Shown: positions 25,428 through 34,852, numbered from the stretch's first letter. The stretch: 64,000 nucleotides of DNA from an uncultured Roseibium sp. (GCF_963669205.1 NZ_OY769915.1:6156501-6220500), one strand, 5' to 3'. A program made the numbers and translations. The notes: generated from the letters alone by a model not told the origin.

Positions 25428-28216
25428 GACGCGCCAGCGCAATCCGCGGCAACGGCCGCCGTTCACCCGTCGACTTGTTGGACACCGAAAGCCCGATCAA
25501 GCGATTTCTGAGGCGGAACCTTGTCGGCGCTTCCGGATTGGCCCTCATCGCGCTCGCGGCCATGCTCGCGGCCGCTCTGGCAACATGGTCGGTAAACGAC
25601 CCGAGCCTCAATCACGCCACTGACGGCACAGTCCGCAATGCACTCGGCACGCCCGGTGCGGTTATCGCGGACATCCTCATGCAGTCAATCGGTCTGGCAA
25701 CCGCAGTTTTCCTTGTGCCGCTGGTGCTGTGGGGCTGGCGGCTCATGGCGGGGCACGCTCTCGGCATCGGACGCAAGCGGCTGGTGTACTGGCTTGTCGG
25801 ATCGGGCCTCTCCGCCGGCGCGCTCGCGGCTCTGCCGGTCCCGGAAAGCTGGCCTCTTCCGACCGGTCTGGGCGGCTTTTTCGGCGACTCCGTCCATCAG
25901 GTACCCGCACTCATCACGGGAAACATGACCTCCGGCGCGGCGACCATCATCGGTGGTCTCGGGCTCGGCGTTCCGGCCATTTTCTTTCTCCTGTCGGCCG
26001 CCGGATGGCTGGGTGGCAAGGACGGATACGATGCAGAATCGGATCCGGCAAACGGCACGCGCGCTGCGGCCGCGAAGGGGCATGGCAGGTCTGTCGAAGA
26101 GGAACTCGGTCTCGATGACGAAGACGCTGAATCGAGGGTGTCCCTCTTTTTCAGCGCCATGGTTGGACAGGTCGAGCACTGGCGTCTTCAGGGAACCGCC
26201 AAACTGCGCCGTTTCACCGGTTTGAACCGTACCCGGCATGTCGACGAAGACGATGACTGGGACGAAGACGGTTTCGGTGAGGACGAGGTTGAGCTCGACG
26301 GGCATGACGGCGGCCGGCGCGGCGGCAGGTTGTCTGCATTGCGCCGCGCGCTGACCGGGCGGCTGATGTCCAGCGACGATGACGGTCTGGACGAATTCTA
26401 TGACCGCGGACGCGACTCCGAAGACGAGGATCCGGATGGCCCGTTCATGGACGAACCATTCGAAGAGGAAGGCGAGGGTTTCGAGCCCGATGACCTGCTG
26501 ATCGACAAGGGCCCGGTCGCGGGCCAGCAGGCGATGCCGGTCGGCATCGCGGCACCGAACCAGCCCCCGGCCGCAGCGGGACAGCCCGCCCCCCAGGCGC
26601 CGGCCGGCCGTGTCATCCCACCCGCTCCCAGGCCGAAACAGAGCAAACGGGCAATCGAGGAAGCCCAGCCTTCCTTCCTGGGCGCACCGGAGGAATACGA
26701 ACTGCCGCCGCTGCGTCTGCTTTGCGAGCCGAAGGCAAGCGGCAAGGTCCCTGGCCTGTCCGCCGATGCCCTGGAACAGAATGCGCGCATTCTGGAAGGC
26801 GTTCTTGAGGATTTCGGTGTGCGCGGTGAAATCATCGAGGTGCGCCCGGGCCCGGTCGTGACGCTCTATGAACTGGAGCCGGCACCCGGCATCAAGTCCT
26901 CCCGCGTCATCGGTCTTGCCGATGACATCGCACGGTCCATGAGCGCGATTTCCGCCCGTGTTGCCGTCATACCCGGAAAGAACGCGATCGGCATCGAGCT
27001 GCCGAATGCCCGCCGCGAGACGGTTCTTCTGCGCGAGCTGATCGCCGCCCAGGATTTCGAAAAATCCAAGGCCAAGCTCCCTCTGGCGCTCGGCAAGACG
27101 ATCAACGGTGAAAGTGTCGTCGCGGATCTGGCGCGCATGCCTCACCTGCTCGTTGCCGGTACCACCGGCTCGGGCAAGTCCGTGTCGATCAACACCATGA
27201 TCCTGTCTTTGCTGTACCGGCTGACACCGGAACAGTGCAAATTGATCATGATCGACCCCAAGATGCTGGAACTGTCCATCTATGACGGTATTCCACATCT
27301 TCTGACACCGGTCGTGACCGATCCGAAAAAAGCCGTTGTCGCCTTGAAGTGGACTGTCCGCGAGATGGAGGACCGCTACAAGAAGATGTCCAAGATGGGT
27401 GTCCGCAACATCGACGGATACAACACGCGTATCAAGCAGGCGCTTGAAAAGGGCGAGAGTTTCACCCGCACGGTGCAGACGGGATTTGACCGCGACACCG
27501 GCCAGCCGATTTACGAGGAAGAGGAACTGCCCCTCGAGAAGATGCCCTACATCGTGGTGATCGTCGACGAGATGGCCGATCTGATGATGGTCGCCGGCAA
27601 GGACATCGAGGGGGCGATCCAGCGCCTTGCCCAGATGGCGCGTGCCGCCGGCATTCACCTGATCATGGCGACACAGCGCCCCTCGGTTGACGTGATCACC
27701 GGTACGATCAAGGCCAACTTCCCCACCAGGATTTCGTTCCAGGTGACGTCCAAGATCGACAGCCGCACGATCCTCGGTGAAATGGGTGCCGAGCAGCTCC
27801 TCGGCATGGGTGACATGCTGTTCATGCTTGGCGGCGGGCGGATACAGCGCGTTCACGGCCCCTTCGTCTCCGATGACGAGGTCGAGGACATCGTCAAGCA
27901 TCTGAAGGTCCAGGGCACGCCGCAATATCTTGAAGCCGTCACGGAAGAGGACGAAGAAGCCGAGGGCCCCTACGATGGCGGCGGCGGCGGACTTGCCGGC
28001 GGTGGCGAGGGCAACGAACTGTACGACAAGGCCGTCGCGATCGTGCTGCGCGACAAGAAAGCGTCGACGTCCTATGTCCAGCGGCGGCTCTCGATCGGCT
28101 ACAACCGGGCCGCATCGCTCATCGAGCGCATGGAGCAGGAAGGGCTGATCAGTTCGGCCAACCATGCCGGCAAGCGGGAAATTCTGGTGCAAAACGGTGT
28201 CGAGGAAGAGTTTTAG
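25424..28216 (+). CDS. ftsK: DNA translocase FtsK
   Basis: 930 residues from the ATG at 25424, which overlaps the aminotransferase stop. Four N-terminal membrane spans (about 30-190) anchor it at the septum. A long Asp/Glu- and Pro/Ala-rich linker (about 210-420) follows. The motor has 'VAGTTGSGKSVSINT' (Walker A) and 'VIVDEMADLMM' (Walker B), and the C-terminal gamma winged helix ends in 'KASTSYVQRRLSIGYNRAASLIERME'. It pumps DNA at division and activates XerCD at dif. It is followed by lolA after 84 bp. Confidence 0.98.
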   Translation: MRRASAIRGNGRRSPVDLLDTESPIKRFLRRNLVGASGLALIALAAMLAAALATWSVNDPSLNHATDGTVRNALGTPGAVIADILMQSIGLATAVFLVPLVLWGWRLMAGHALGIGRKRLVYWLVGSGLSAGALAALPVPESWPLPTGLGGFFGDSVHQVPALITGNMTSGAATIIGGLGLGVPAIFFLLSAAGWLGGKDGYDAESDPANGTRAAAAKGHGRSVEEELGLDDEDAESRVSLFFSAMVGQVEHWRLQGTAKLRRFTGLNRTRHVDEDDDWDEDGFGEDEVELDGHDGGRRGGRLSALRRALTGRLMSSDDDGLDEFYDRGRDSEDEDPDGPFMDEPFEEEGEGFEPDDLLIDKGPVAGQQAMPVGIAAPNQPPAAAGQPAPQAPAGRVIPPAPRPKQSKRAIEEAQPSFLGAPEEYELPPLRLLCEPKASGKVPGLSADALEQNARILEGVLEDFGVRGEIIEVRPGPVVTLYELEPAPGIKSSRVIGLADDIARSMSAISARVAVIPGKNAIGIELPNARRETVLLRELIAAQDFEKSKAKLPLALGKTINGESVVADLARMPHLLVAGTTGSGKSVSINTMILSLLYRLTPEQCKLIMIDPKMLELSIYDGIPHLLTPVVTDPKKAVVALKWTVREMEDRYKKMSKMGVRNIDGYNTRIKQALEKGESFTRTVQTGFDRDTGQPIYEEEELPLEKMPYIVVIVDEMADLMMVAGKDIEGAIQRLAQMARAAGIHLIMATQRPSVDVITGTIKANFPTRISFQVTSKIDSRTILGEMGAEQLLGMGDMLFMLGGGRIQRVHGPFVSDDEVEDIVKHLKVQGTPQYLEAVTEEDEEAEGPYDGGGGGLAGGGEGNELYDKAVAIVLRDKKASTSYVQRRLSIGYNRAASLIERMEQEGLISSANHAGKREILVQNGVEEEF

Positions 28217-28300
28217 GCCGCAAATGCCAAAGCTTTGCCACACAGGCCCATTACCTGGGGTATAGTATTCGCCTCATTTAACGACTTAGGACATTGCATC

Positions 28301-28954
28301 ATGCCGACACGCTTTGCCTCCCGTCTTGCCGAACACCTTGGCCGCTTTTTTCTGGCGGCATCCCTGGTTCTCGCATGTCTGCTGCCGGCGCACGCGCTGA
28401 CACAGCAGGAGCAAAAGACGCTCAAGGAGCTGAGCAGCTTTTTCAACTCAGTGAAAACGATGCACGGCGACTTCATCCAGTTCGGTCCGGACGGCAGCCA
28501 GTCCGACGGCAAGTTCTACATGGCGCGTCCCGGCAAGGTCCGCTTCTACTACAACAAGCCGTCCGTTCTCGACATTGTCGCCGACGGCAAATCCGTCTCC
28601 GTCCGGGACCGCAAGCTCAACACACAGGATATCTGGCCTCTGGGTCAGACCCCGCTCCGTTTCCTTTTGTCCGATTCCATAGATCTCGAGAAGGACACCA
28701 ACGTCACCAATGTCCTTGTCGAGAAGGACCTGATCACCGTCACGATTTTCGACAAGACAAGGTTTAATTCAGGAACGTTGACGCTGATCTTCGACACCGA
28801 CAATTTCGCCCTGAAGCAATGGACCGTGACCGATCAGCAGGGATACGACACATCCGTTGCCGTCTACAACGTCGTGTCCAACGCCCCGACCAACCCGGAT
28901 CTCTTCAAGATCGACTATCTGGCCAATGCCAACCAGCGAAAAGGCCGGAATTGA
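28301..28954 (+). CDS. lolA: LolA-like outer-membrane lipoprotein carrier protein
   Basis: 217 residues from ATG 28301 with TTAGGA 9 bp upstream; the frame is open to 28235 but the upstream part is not conserved-looking. A signal peptide ends near 'LPAHA|LTQQE'. The mature protein shows the LolA-like pattern: 'MHGDFIQFGPDGSQSDGKFYMARPGKVRFYY' and 'SVRDRKLNTQDIWPLGQTPLRFLL'. LolA ferries lipoproteins across the periplasm to the outer membrane. The order ftsK-lolA is common in proteobacteria. The TGA stop overlaps the start of the next gene. Confidence 0.93.
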   Translation: MPTRFASRLAEHLGRFFLAASLVLACLLPAHALTQQEQKTLKELSSFFNSVKTMHGDFIQFGPDGSQSDGKFYMARPGKVRFYYNKPSVLDIVADGKSVSVRDRKLNTQDIWPLGQTPLRFLLSDSIDLEKDTNVTNVLVEKDLITVTIFDKTRFNSGTLTLIFDTDNFALKQWTVTDQQGYDTSVAVYNVVSNAPTNPDLFKIDYLANANQRKGRN

Positions 28955-29937
28955 CCGGAACGGCGCGGCCGCAAAAAACGGACACAAGCGGCCGATCGGT
29001 CGTTTTCGAACTGCTTGAACGTTACTGCGCCGAACACGGCCTCCGTCTGACTGCCGGCGACAGCCGCGGTCATGCCGGCTGCGTCGAAGACGGTCGCGGC
29101 AAACGCTGGTTCTTCAAGGGGACACGCTTTGACATCAATCCGCTCGGCAGCGCCGAGATCGCGAATGACAAGGCCTATTCGCTCCACTTCCTTCAACAGG
29201 AAGGCGTCCGCGTCCCCGAGAGCCTGCTTGTCTTTGCCCCGGAAGTCCACACGGGCAGTCGGCCGCCCGCATCCGTTTCCAGGTTCGTTGCAGACCACGG
29301 CTTCCCCCTCTTCCTGAAACCCAACATCGGTCAGGAGGGGCAGGATGTTGTGCGCATCCACGATGGCACGGAACTGCACGACACCCTGCGTCGGCTTTCA
29401 CGCACGCACCCGCAGTTGCTTCTGCAGAAGGAGGTTCACGGCCGTGATTTGCGCGTCATCATTCTTGACGGTGAGGTCCTGTGTGCCGTCGAACGCAAGG
29501 CAGCCCAGGTCACGGGCGATGGACGGCGAAGCATCACCGCGCTGATAGGCGCTCTCCACAGGGTCGCGCCGTCCGACGGCAGGATCGATGCCACACTTGC
29601 CCGCCAGGGGGTCACTCGCGACAGCATACCCGGAGCAGGCGACAGGGTGACACTCCTGTCCGTGACCAATCTTTCCGCTGGCGGAACCGCCGAAATCGTG
29701 ACCGGTCAGCTTGCAGCCGGGGTCCTGGAGGTCGCGCGCAAGGCGGCCGCCGTGCTGGGCCTCAGATATGCGGGCGTCGACATGATCCTTGCCGGGAGCG
29801 GCCCGGACGCCGATGCCGTCATACTGGAAGTCAACGCTGCCCCGGGGCTAACCAATCTTTACAGGCAAGGCTCCAGCGAGGCGGCGATCGTCAGGGACAT
29901 TTACACCGTGCTTTTCCGCAAGTTGTTTGAAAAATAG
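28951..29937 (+). CDS. ATP-grasp ligase of unknown substrate (RimK/cyanophycin-synthetase-like)
   Basis: About 328 residues from TTG 28951, which overlaps the lolA stop (TTGA) and has AAGG 7 bp upstream. ATP-grasp features: 'FPLFLKPNIGQEGQDV' (the lysine and glycine-rich loop, about 115-130), 'LLLQKEVHGRDLRVIILDGEV' (the E-x-G-x-D-x-R lid region) and 'GVDMILAGSGPDADAVILEVNAAPGL', whose Glu and Asn bind Mg. The arrangement resembles the ligase domain of cyanophycin synthetase, RimK and GshF. The protein probably forms an amide or peptide bond on a small molecule or a peptide. No N-terminal partner domain is present. Substrate not predictable. Confidence 0.8.
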   Translation: MTGTARPQKTDTSGRSVVFELLERYCAEHGLRLTAGDSRGHAGCVEDGRGKRWFFKGTRFDINPLGSAEIANDKAYSLHFLQQEGVRVPESLLVFAPEVHTGSRPPASVSRFVADHGFPLFLKPNIGQEGQDVVRIHDGTELHDTLRRLSRTHPQLLLQKEVHGRDLRVIILDGEVLCAVERKAAQVTGDGRRSITALIGALHRVAPSDGRIDATLARQGVTRDSIPGAGDRVTLLSVTNLSAGGTAEIVTGQLAAGVLEVARKAAAVLGLRYAGVDMILAGSGPDADAVILEVNAAPGLTNLYRQGSSEAAIVRDIYTVLFRKLFEK

Positions 29938-30253
29938 ATCGACTTTATAAGTAATAATTCTCGAATATAAATAATTTAAAATATAATTTAGATCTAAATT
30001 CGTTGTTTGGAACTAAATTTGGCAAGACTTGATCGCAATTCTTGACTTCAACAAAAAACAGCCATGATTCATGTTTCACTTCTCAAGATGCCGCTGATCA
30101 CCGGCTTTGAGCGCTGCCCGACAAGAATGGGTTTCTGACTATCGAAATCAGGCGGGTGTGCCCAAGGTGATCAGGGGCAGGTGGTTGGGGTATGGCGTGT
30201 TTCGGCGAACGGAAGAGTTCGGGCCGGGACCGCTCGTTTAGGAGATCAAGAAG
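29938..30253. other. strongly AT-rich gap before the sulfotransferase gene
   Basis: 316 bp. The segment 29938-30070 is the most AT-rich stretch in the window (nearly pure A/T around 29955-29998), contrasting sharply with the high-GC genes either side. From about 30075 composition returns to normal. I see no gene or hairpin terminator. It presumably contains the sulfotransferase promoter. Confidence 0.5.
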
Positions 30254-31027
30254 ATGTCGAATGTATTGCCGCTCCGGGAGGACAGTTTCCAACTGCACAG
30301 GCAGTATCCTTCGCTTTATTTTCCCAGGGATGGGTATGTCTTTGTCGTGGCATTCGGCCGTTCGGGATCGACCCTGACGCAGCATTTGCTGAATTCCATT
30401 CCGGGCTATTTCGTGCGTGGCGAAAACTGCAATGCGCTTTTACATCTCTGCCGGTCGGTCACCGCTATCCGCGGCGAAGGAAACTTTCAGCAGCGGCAGG
30501 AACCGCAGCGATCGATCACTTCAAGCGAACGGCCCTATTTCGGCAAGATGGTCGGCACGTCGCTCGATCCCTGGTTCGGCATGGAGGACGTCAGCGTCGA
30601 TGACTATGCGCTGAGCCTCTTCGATACATTCGTCTCCAAGGTGCTCTGTCCGAAAGGGGATGCCCGCGTTCTCGGTTTTAAGGAAATCCGGTATCACAAC
30701 GATCCGAAATATTTCCCGAAATTTCTGGATACGATCCGAACCTATTTCCCGGGAAGCCGCTTCATTTTCCAGAACCGCGCCTTTGAAAATGTTGTCAAAT
30801 CGTCGTTCTGGAAAAACATGCAGCCTGGTGATGTTCGCCGGAAATGGGACAATTTCGAGGAGCTGACCGCGGCCTACGCCGAGACGAATACCGAGATCTG
30901 CCACCGCCTGAGATACGAAGACTATCTGGAAGGCGCCGGCAAGCTCGAACCCTTGTTCGACTTCCTCAAGGAGCCTTTTGACGCGGTCAAGTTGACCGAG
31001 CTTCTGGAGACCCGGCTGAAGCACTAG
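30254..31027 (+). CDS. sulfotransferase-family protein
   Basis: 257 residues; ATG 30254 with TAGGAG 9 bp upstream. 'FVVAFGRSGSTLTQHLLNSIPG' near residue 30-50 is the P-loop-like 5'-phosphosulfate-binding motif of PAPS-dependent sulfotransferases, and 'FIFQNRAFENVVKSSFW' resembles the 3'-phosphate-binding region (R...N...S). It would transfer a sulfuryl group from PAPS to a glycan, lipid or other acceptor. There is no signal peptide or membrane span. It sits alone behind an AT-rich gap, which may indicate acquisition by transfer. Confidence 0.82.
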   Translation: MSNVLPLREDSFQLHRQYPSLYFPRDGYVFVVAFGRSGSTLTQHLLNSIPGYFVRGENCNALLHLCRSVTAIRGEGNFQQRQEPQRSITSSERPYFGKMVGTSLDPWFGMEDVSVDDYALSLFDTFVSKVLCPKGDARVLGFKEIRYHNDPKYFPKFLDTIRTYFPGSRFIFQNRAFENVVKSSFWKNMQPGDVRRKWDNFEELTAAYAETNTEICHRLRYEDYLEGAGKLEPLFDFLKEPFDAVKLTELLETRLKH

Positions 31028-31052
31028 AGCATACCCTCATAAACCAGGCCGC

Positions 31053-31256
31053 CTATTGCTCGCCGAGCTTCATGTCAGGTGAATATGTGCCCTGGGCCTC
31101 CTTGACCACGGCCTGGCCGCAGATGGTGGTTCCCTTGGCCGAGTCAAACGAAACCGTCGGCGACCCGTGAAGGTCCCAGCCGTGGTTGATTGCCTGGGTC
31201 ACACGGTGGCAGAAGGCGCTATCATCCGTGCCAGTGATCAGCCTGTAGAGTTTCAT
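31053..31256 (-). CDS. DUF1737-domain protein
   Basis: 67 residues. The whole protein matches the small DUF1737 family: 'MKLYRLITGTDDSAFCHRVTQAINHGWDLHG' then 'GQAVVKE' near the end. Function unknown; these proteins are cytosolic and about 60-75 residues long. It is 12 bp downstream of the CitE-like gene on the same strand, so the two are probably co-transcribed. Confidence 0.85.
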   Translation of the reverse strand: MKLYRLITGTDDSAFCHRVTQAINHGWDLHGSPTVSFDSAKGTTICGQAVVKEAQGTYSPDMKLGEQ

Positions 31257-31268
31257 GCGTCCATCCTG

Positions 31269-32153
31269 TTAACCGCGTGCGGCAATGGCATCGGCGATCG
31301 CGATAACCCTCTTGCCCATGTCCGCATGTAACCTTTCAACCATCTTCCCGTCTACCTGGATCGCACCCTTGCCGGCATTTTCGGGCAGCTCGAACGCGTC
31401 ATTGATCCTGCGCGCCCATTGGATTTCCGCGTCCGACGGACTGAACGCGTCGTGGCAAGGCGCAAGCTGTTTGGGATGAATCAGGGTCTTGCCATCCATG
31501 CCCATGTCCGCGCCCTGTGCACACTCGGCGGCAAACCCCTCTTCGTCCTGAAAGGCATTGTAGACACCATCAAGAATGTCGATGCCGCCCGAGCGCGCGG
31601 CAGCGACACATGTCATCAGCCATGGCATCATGGCCGCCCGGCCCGGCGTCAGGCGCGCGCGCGTTTCCTTGGCCAGGTCGTTGGTGCCCATGACGAAACA
31701 GTCGAGCCTGACCTCCGGATCTCTGCCGCAGGCACCGATAGCACCGGCGTTCAGCATGGCTTCGGGCGTTTCCATCATCGCCCATAGCCTCAGTGTCGCT
31801 GGCGCCTTGCGGAGCGACAGCATATGCGCGACCCGCTGCAGATCCGCGGCCGAATTTACCTTGGGCACAAGGATTGCGTCCGGACCGGCCTGGATCGCCG
31901 CCTGGAGATCGGTTTCGCCCCAGGGCGTGTCAAGCGCATTGATCCGGATCACGACTTCCCGGTCACCGTAACCGCCTGCCGCGACCGCCTCGCTGATCTG
32001 CTTGAGTGCGAGATCCTTGGCATCGGGCGCGACAGCGTCTTCGAGATCCAGAAGCAGGCAGTCGACATCAAGGGTTTTCGCTTTCTCCAGCGCCCGGGCG
32101 TTGGAACCCGGCATGTAAAGGGCTGAGCGGCGTGGCCTGATTGTTGCGGTCAT
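31269..32153 (-). CDS. HpcH/HpaI-family CoA-ester lyase (CitE-like; possible malyl-CoA lyase or thioesterase)
   Basis: 294 residues. The citE fold signatures are present: 'RRSALYMPGSNARALEKAKTLDVDCLLLDLEDAVAPDAK' (CoA site and Mg-binding Glu/Asp), 'VIRINALDTPWGETDL', 'AMMETPEAMLNA' with the Mg-binding Glu, and 'MDGKTLIHPKQL'. Related alphaproteobacterial enzymes are L-malyl-CoA/beta-methylmalyl-CoA lyase and (3S)-malyl-CoA thioesterase; the length suits either. There are no neighbouring glyoxylate or ethylmalonyl-CoA genes, so the substrate is left open. Confidence 0.82.
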   Translation of the reverse strand: MTATIRPRRSALYMPGSNARALEKAKTLDVDCLLLDLEDAVAPDAKDLALKQISEAVAAGGYGDREVVIRINALDTPWGETDLQAAIQAGPDAILVPKVNSAADLQRVAHMLSLRKAPATLRLWAMMETPEAMLNAGAIGACGRDPEVRLDCFVMGTNDLAKETRARLTPGRAAMMPWLMTCVAAARSGGIDILDGVYNAFQDEEGFAAECAQGADMGMDGKTLIHPKQLAPCHDAFSPSDAEIQWARRINDAFELPENAGKGAIQVDGKMVERLHADMGKRVIAIADAIAARG

Positions 32154-32244
32154 CGGGTCATCCTGTGGATTTGGACAAGTTGGCGCAGCCTAGAAGATTG
32201 TGCCGCGCAGCGAAATTCACCGAAGGGAGAAGAAAAGGCACATG

Positions 32245-33144
32245 TCAGACGCCGTTTTTCCCTCTGTTTGACTTTGCGAAAATCATGTCCTTGGCGGCGA
32301 TGACGGCGCCCAGCGTGATCGCGAGGCAGGCGATCAGGACCGAAAGCGTCAGCGCACCGAAGCCGAAGGCAATGAGCAGCAGCGTCGACAGCAGGGGTGC
32401 CGAATAGGCTGCGGCACCCAGAACCTGGATGTCGCCGCGCTTGACGCCGATGTCCCAGGTGAAGAAGGCAAGCCCGACCGGAAACAGCGCGAGCGCAACA
32501 ACGGAGGCCCATTCGCGCCCGCCACCCGGCCAGACCGTTTGTTCCAGCAACAGGTGACAAAGAGCCGACAGGACCGCCGTCATTAGGCAGAACCCCGCGA
32601 CGGCTTCCGTCGGCACCTTGCCGAGCCGCCTGGACAGAACCGAATAGCTTGACCAGAAAAGGGAAGACACGACCGCCGCGCCATAACCGATGGCATGACT
32701 GCCCGAGAACCGGACACCGTCGCCACCGCTGATCAGAAGCGCAGCGCCTCCGAGGCCGAGCACCGTGCCGACAAGATGATGCGCACGCAGCTTCTCGCCC
32801 GGGAGAAATGCCGAAAAAACAACGATCAGCAGCGGCCAGGTGTAGTTGATGAGGTTGGCTTCGACCGGCGGCGCATTCCGGATAGCGGTGAAGTAGAAGA
32901 AATGAAACCCGAACAGACCGACCGTCCCGAAGATCCACACCCTGAGCGGTTGCCGGAGCAGCCCGAGGCGGCCCGAACAGGCCAGCCAGATCACCGCGAG
33001 CGAACCGGAAATGCCGAAACAGAGCGCATTCAGCAGAAAGGGCGGCACGTTTCCCGACCCGGCGCCGAAGACGCCAAGCGTTGCCCACATCAAGACGGCG
33101 CTCAAGCCGATTGCCGTTGCCCTTATGCGTCCGTTTTCCACCAC
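32245..33144 (-). CDS. DMT-superfamily (EamA) transporter
   Basis: About 299 residues from GTG 33144 (AGCAGG about 9 bp upstream); the frame extends to 33195 but the first residues there are polar and unlike the family. Ten hydrophobic spans in two five-helix repeats are evident, with 'INYTWPLLIVVFSAFLPGEKL' and 'FFTWDIGVKRGDIQVLGAAAYSAPLLST' matching the EamA repeat ends, and the second resembling the YddG-type aromatic amino-acid exporters. Inner-membrane metabolite exporter, substrate unproven. The stop lies about 90 bp from the CitE-like start, so the two may be one transcript. Confidence 0.85.
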   Translation of the reverse strand: MVENGRIRATAIGLSAVLMWATLGVFGAGSGNVPPFLLNALCFGISGSLAVIWLACSGRLGLLRQPLRVWIFGTVGLFGFHFFYFTAIRNAPPVEANLINYTWPLLIVVFSAFLPGEKLRAHHLVGTVLGLGGAALLISGGDGVRFSGSHAIGYGAAVVSSLFWSSYSVLSRRLGKVPTEAVAGFCLMTAVLSALCHLLLEQTVWPGGGREWASVVALALFPVGLAFFTWDIGVKRGDIQVLGAAAYSAPLLSTLLLIAFGFGALTLSVLIACLAITLGAVIAAKDMIFAKSNRGKNGV

Positions 33145-33308
33145 ACCCCCGCACCTGCTCGCGTATCTCCCGCGCTCTTGGCACGAATCGTCCAATATCG
33201 AAAGGGCAACCTGAACCCCCAGAAGAAATTCAATCAGGTCCTTGATCCCGGCTCCCGTTTCGGGACATGTTGGGGCACCAATTTTGACCTGTGAATTCCG
33301 GGGACTTC

Positions 33309-33770
33309 ATGACAACTGCGGAAATCAGAACGCTGGGGCAGGACGATGCTCACAAGCTTGCGCCACTCATTGCGGAAAACGCGCAGGCCCTGAAACGCGG
33401 CGCGCCACGGCGCCCCGACGACTATTATGCAGAACGCATCCTTTCGGACAGGAACGCGGAAGTGCTCGGTGCTTTTTCGGGCGAGGATCTGATCGGTTTC
33501 GGTGTGTATTTCGATCTGCCCGAACTGATCACGGGTCTGCGCATCGGCCAGCTCGACGAGATCTATGTCCATCCTGAACACCGGAATCAGGGAACGGGGC
33601 GGAAGATCATCGAGGCTCTCGTGGCCGAAGGAAAAAAGCGTGGCTGGCTTCACTTGCGCTGGATTGTGCCGGGCAAGAACGCACCGGCCGTCGCGCTCTA
33701 CGAAAAGATTGCGGAACCCGACCATCGCAAGAGCTACGTGATCCCGATCGACCGCATCGCCGGCGACTGA
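33309..33770 (+). CDS. GNAT-family N-acetyltransferase
   Basis: 153 residues from ATG 33309, with CCGGGG about 6 bp upstream; a GTG at 33291 is possible. The acetyl-CoA-binding motif is 'LDEIYVHPEHRNQGTGRKIIEALVAEGKKRG' (RxxGxG as RNQGTG), followed by the beta-bulge region and 'APAVALYEKI'. It acetylates an amine; the substrate cannot be told. Single gene, divergent from the transporter and convergent with the DUF2125 gene. Confidence 0.92.
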   Translation: MTTAEIRTLGQDDAHKLAPLIAENAQALKRGAPRRPDDYYAERILSDRNAEVLGAFSGEDLIGFGVYFDLPELITGLRIGQLDEIYVHPEHRNQGTGRKIIEALVAEGKKRGWLHLRWIVPGKNAPAVALYEKIAEPDHRKSYVIPIDRIAGD

Positions 33771-33793
33771 GCAGCGCCCGGATCGCGGCCGGC

Positions 33794-34852
33794 CTATGTT
33801 CCCGCTGCAAACAGCGGCGGGATCCGGCCGAGCGTCAGGAAACCGATCCGTATCACACCCTGATCGATCGCGACAGGAAGCGAGATGGATGGGATGCCGT
33901 CGACTTGCGTTTCCGCACCTTTCAGGCTCTGAACGACGCTGCGGACAAGGGAAAAGTTGTTGTCCTGGGGCGGAAACATGGGCTCTATCAGGTCGAGCAA
34001 TCCATCCGCGTTGCTGATTGTCAGATCAAGCTTGCCGGAGACCGTGCCGTCGCCATTGATCGCAAGATCCCCGGCGGCATGGACACGGCTGTCTCCCAGA
34101 ACGGTCTCGAAAAGCACCAGTTTCACCGGAAGGCGGCCATCTTGCAGCCGGACCAGCCGCGCGAGATTGCTCCCTGCCAGAAGTGCCGCCCCGCCCGTGA
34201 CCTGCACGTGCGCGCGCATGTCGATCGTCGCTCCGAATTCCGGCAGTGACTTCAGCTGCAGCGCGTCGACGGACACAAATCCATCCACCGCATCGGCCTT
34301 CTCCGGAGCGTTCCGCAGATGGAATTCCGCTTTGTCTGCCGCAAACAGGCCTCTCGACAACGGGTTCTCAAAAGCTGCTTCGGGATTGCTCAAAACGGCA
34401 TCGAACGCGCCAAGTGCCGAATTTGAGAACTTGACACTCGCGCGCGCGGTGTCCCATCGCATTTCGCCAAGCAGACCGCTGAGAGGTTCCGCTATCGACG
34501 CCGGAGCCTTGGCCTCGAATATGATGTGCCAGGGGTTGTAGATCAGTGCGACAGCATTGAGGCCGCCGAGCGACCCCTTGGTGCCATAACGGTCATTGGA
34601 CGCGAGTTCTCGGCAATAGACTTCGTAGCGGAACGGGTAACCCGCGATGGCAAGGTCCGAGCAGGAAAGATCCAGCCCGTTGGTTTTCATCGCCTGCAGC
34701 TGCGTATCGAGCTGATCGGCAAGTACGGACCGCCCGAAGAACCAGGCGCCCGACCATCCGGCAATGACCAGCCCGATGACGCACAGAAGCAGAATGTACC
34801 GGCGGCGTGTCGGCTTGCTCGGCTTGGTTTCGTGATCTGACACAGTGTTCAT
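33794..34852 (-). CDS. DUF2125-domain membrane-anchored protein
   Basis: 352 residues from ATG 34852 (MNTVSDHETK; the frame is open to 34894 but the extension is only arginine-rich). A single membrane helix at about 20-40 ('YILLLCVIGLVIAGWSGAWFF') is followed by a large periplasmic domain. 'CSDLAIAGYPFRYEVYC' and 'NPWHIIFEA' are characteristic of DUF2125, a family of alphaproteobacterial envelope proteins rich in beta structure. Function unknown. It is divergent from the chaC-like gene; about 100 bp separate the starts. Confidence 0.85.
   Translation of the reverse strand: MNTVSDHETKPSKPTRRRYILLLCVIGLVIAGWSGAWFFGRSVLADQLDTQLQAMKTNGLDLSCSDLAIAGYPFRYEVYCRELASNDRYGTKGSLGGLNAVALIYNPWHIIFEAKAPASIAEPLSGLLGEMRWDTARASVKFSNSALGAFDAVLSNPEAAFENPLSRGLFAADKAEFHLRNAPEKADAVDGFVSVDALQLKSLPEFGATIDMRAHVQVTGGAALLAGSNLARLVRLQDGRLPVKLVLFETVLGDSRVHAAGDLAINGDGTVSGKLDLTISNADGLLDLIEPMFPPQDNNFSLVRSVVQSLKGAETQVDGIPSISLPVAIDQGVIRIGFLTLGRIPPLFAAGT

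Noticed and set aside
25685..28243. A 852-codon minus-strand frame opposite ftsK
   Set aside because: Same codon-bias artefact; the sense strand encodes FtsK with all motor motifs.
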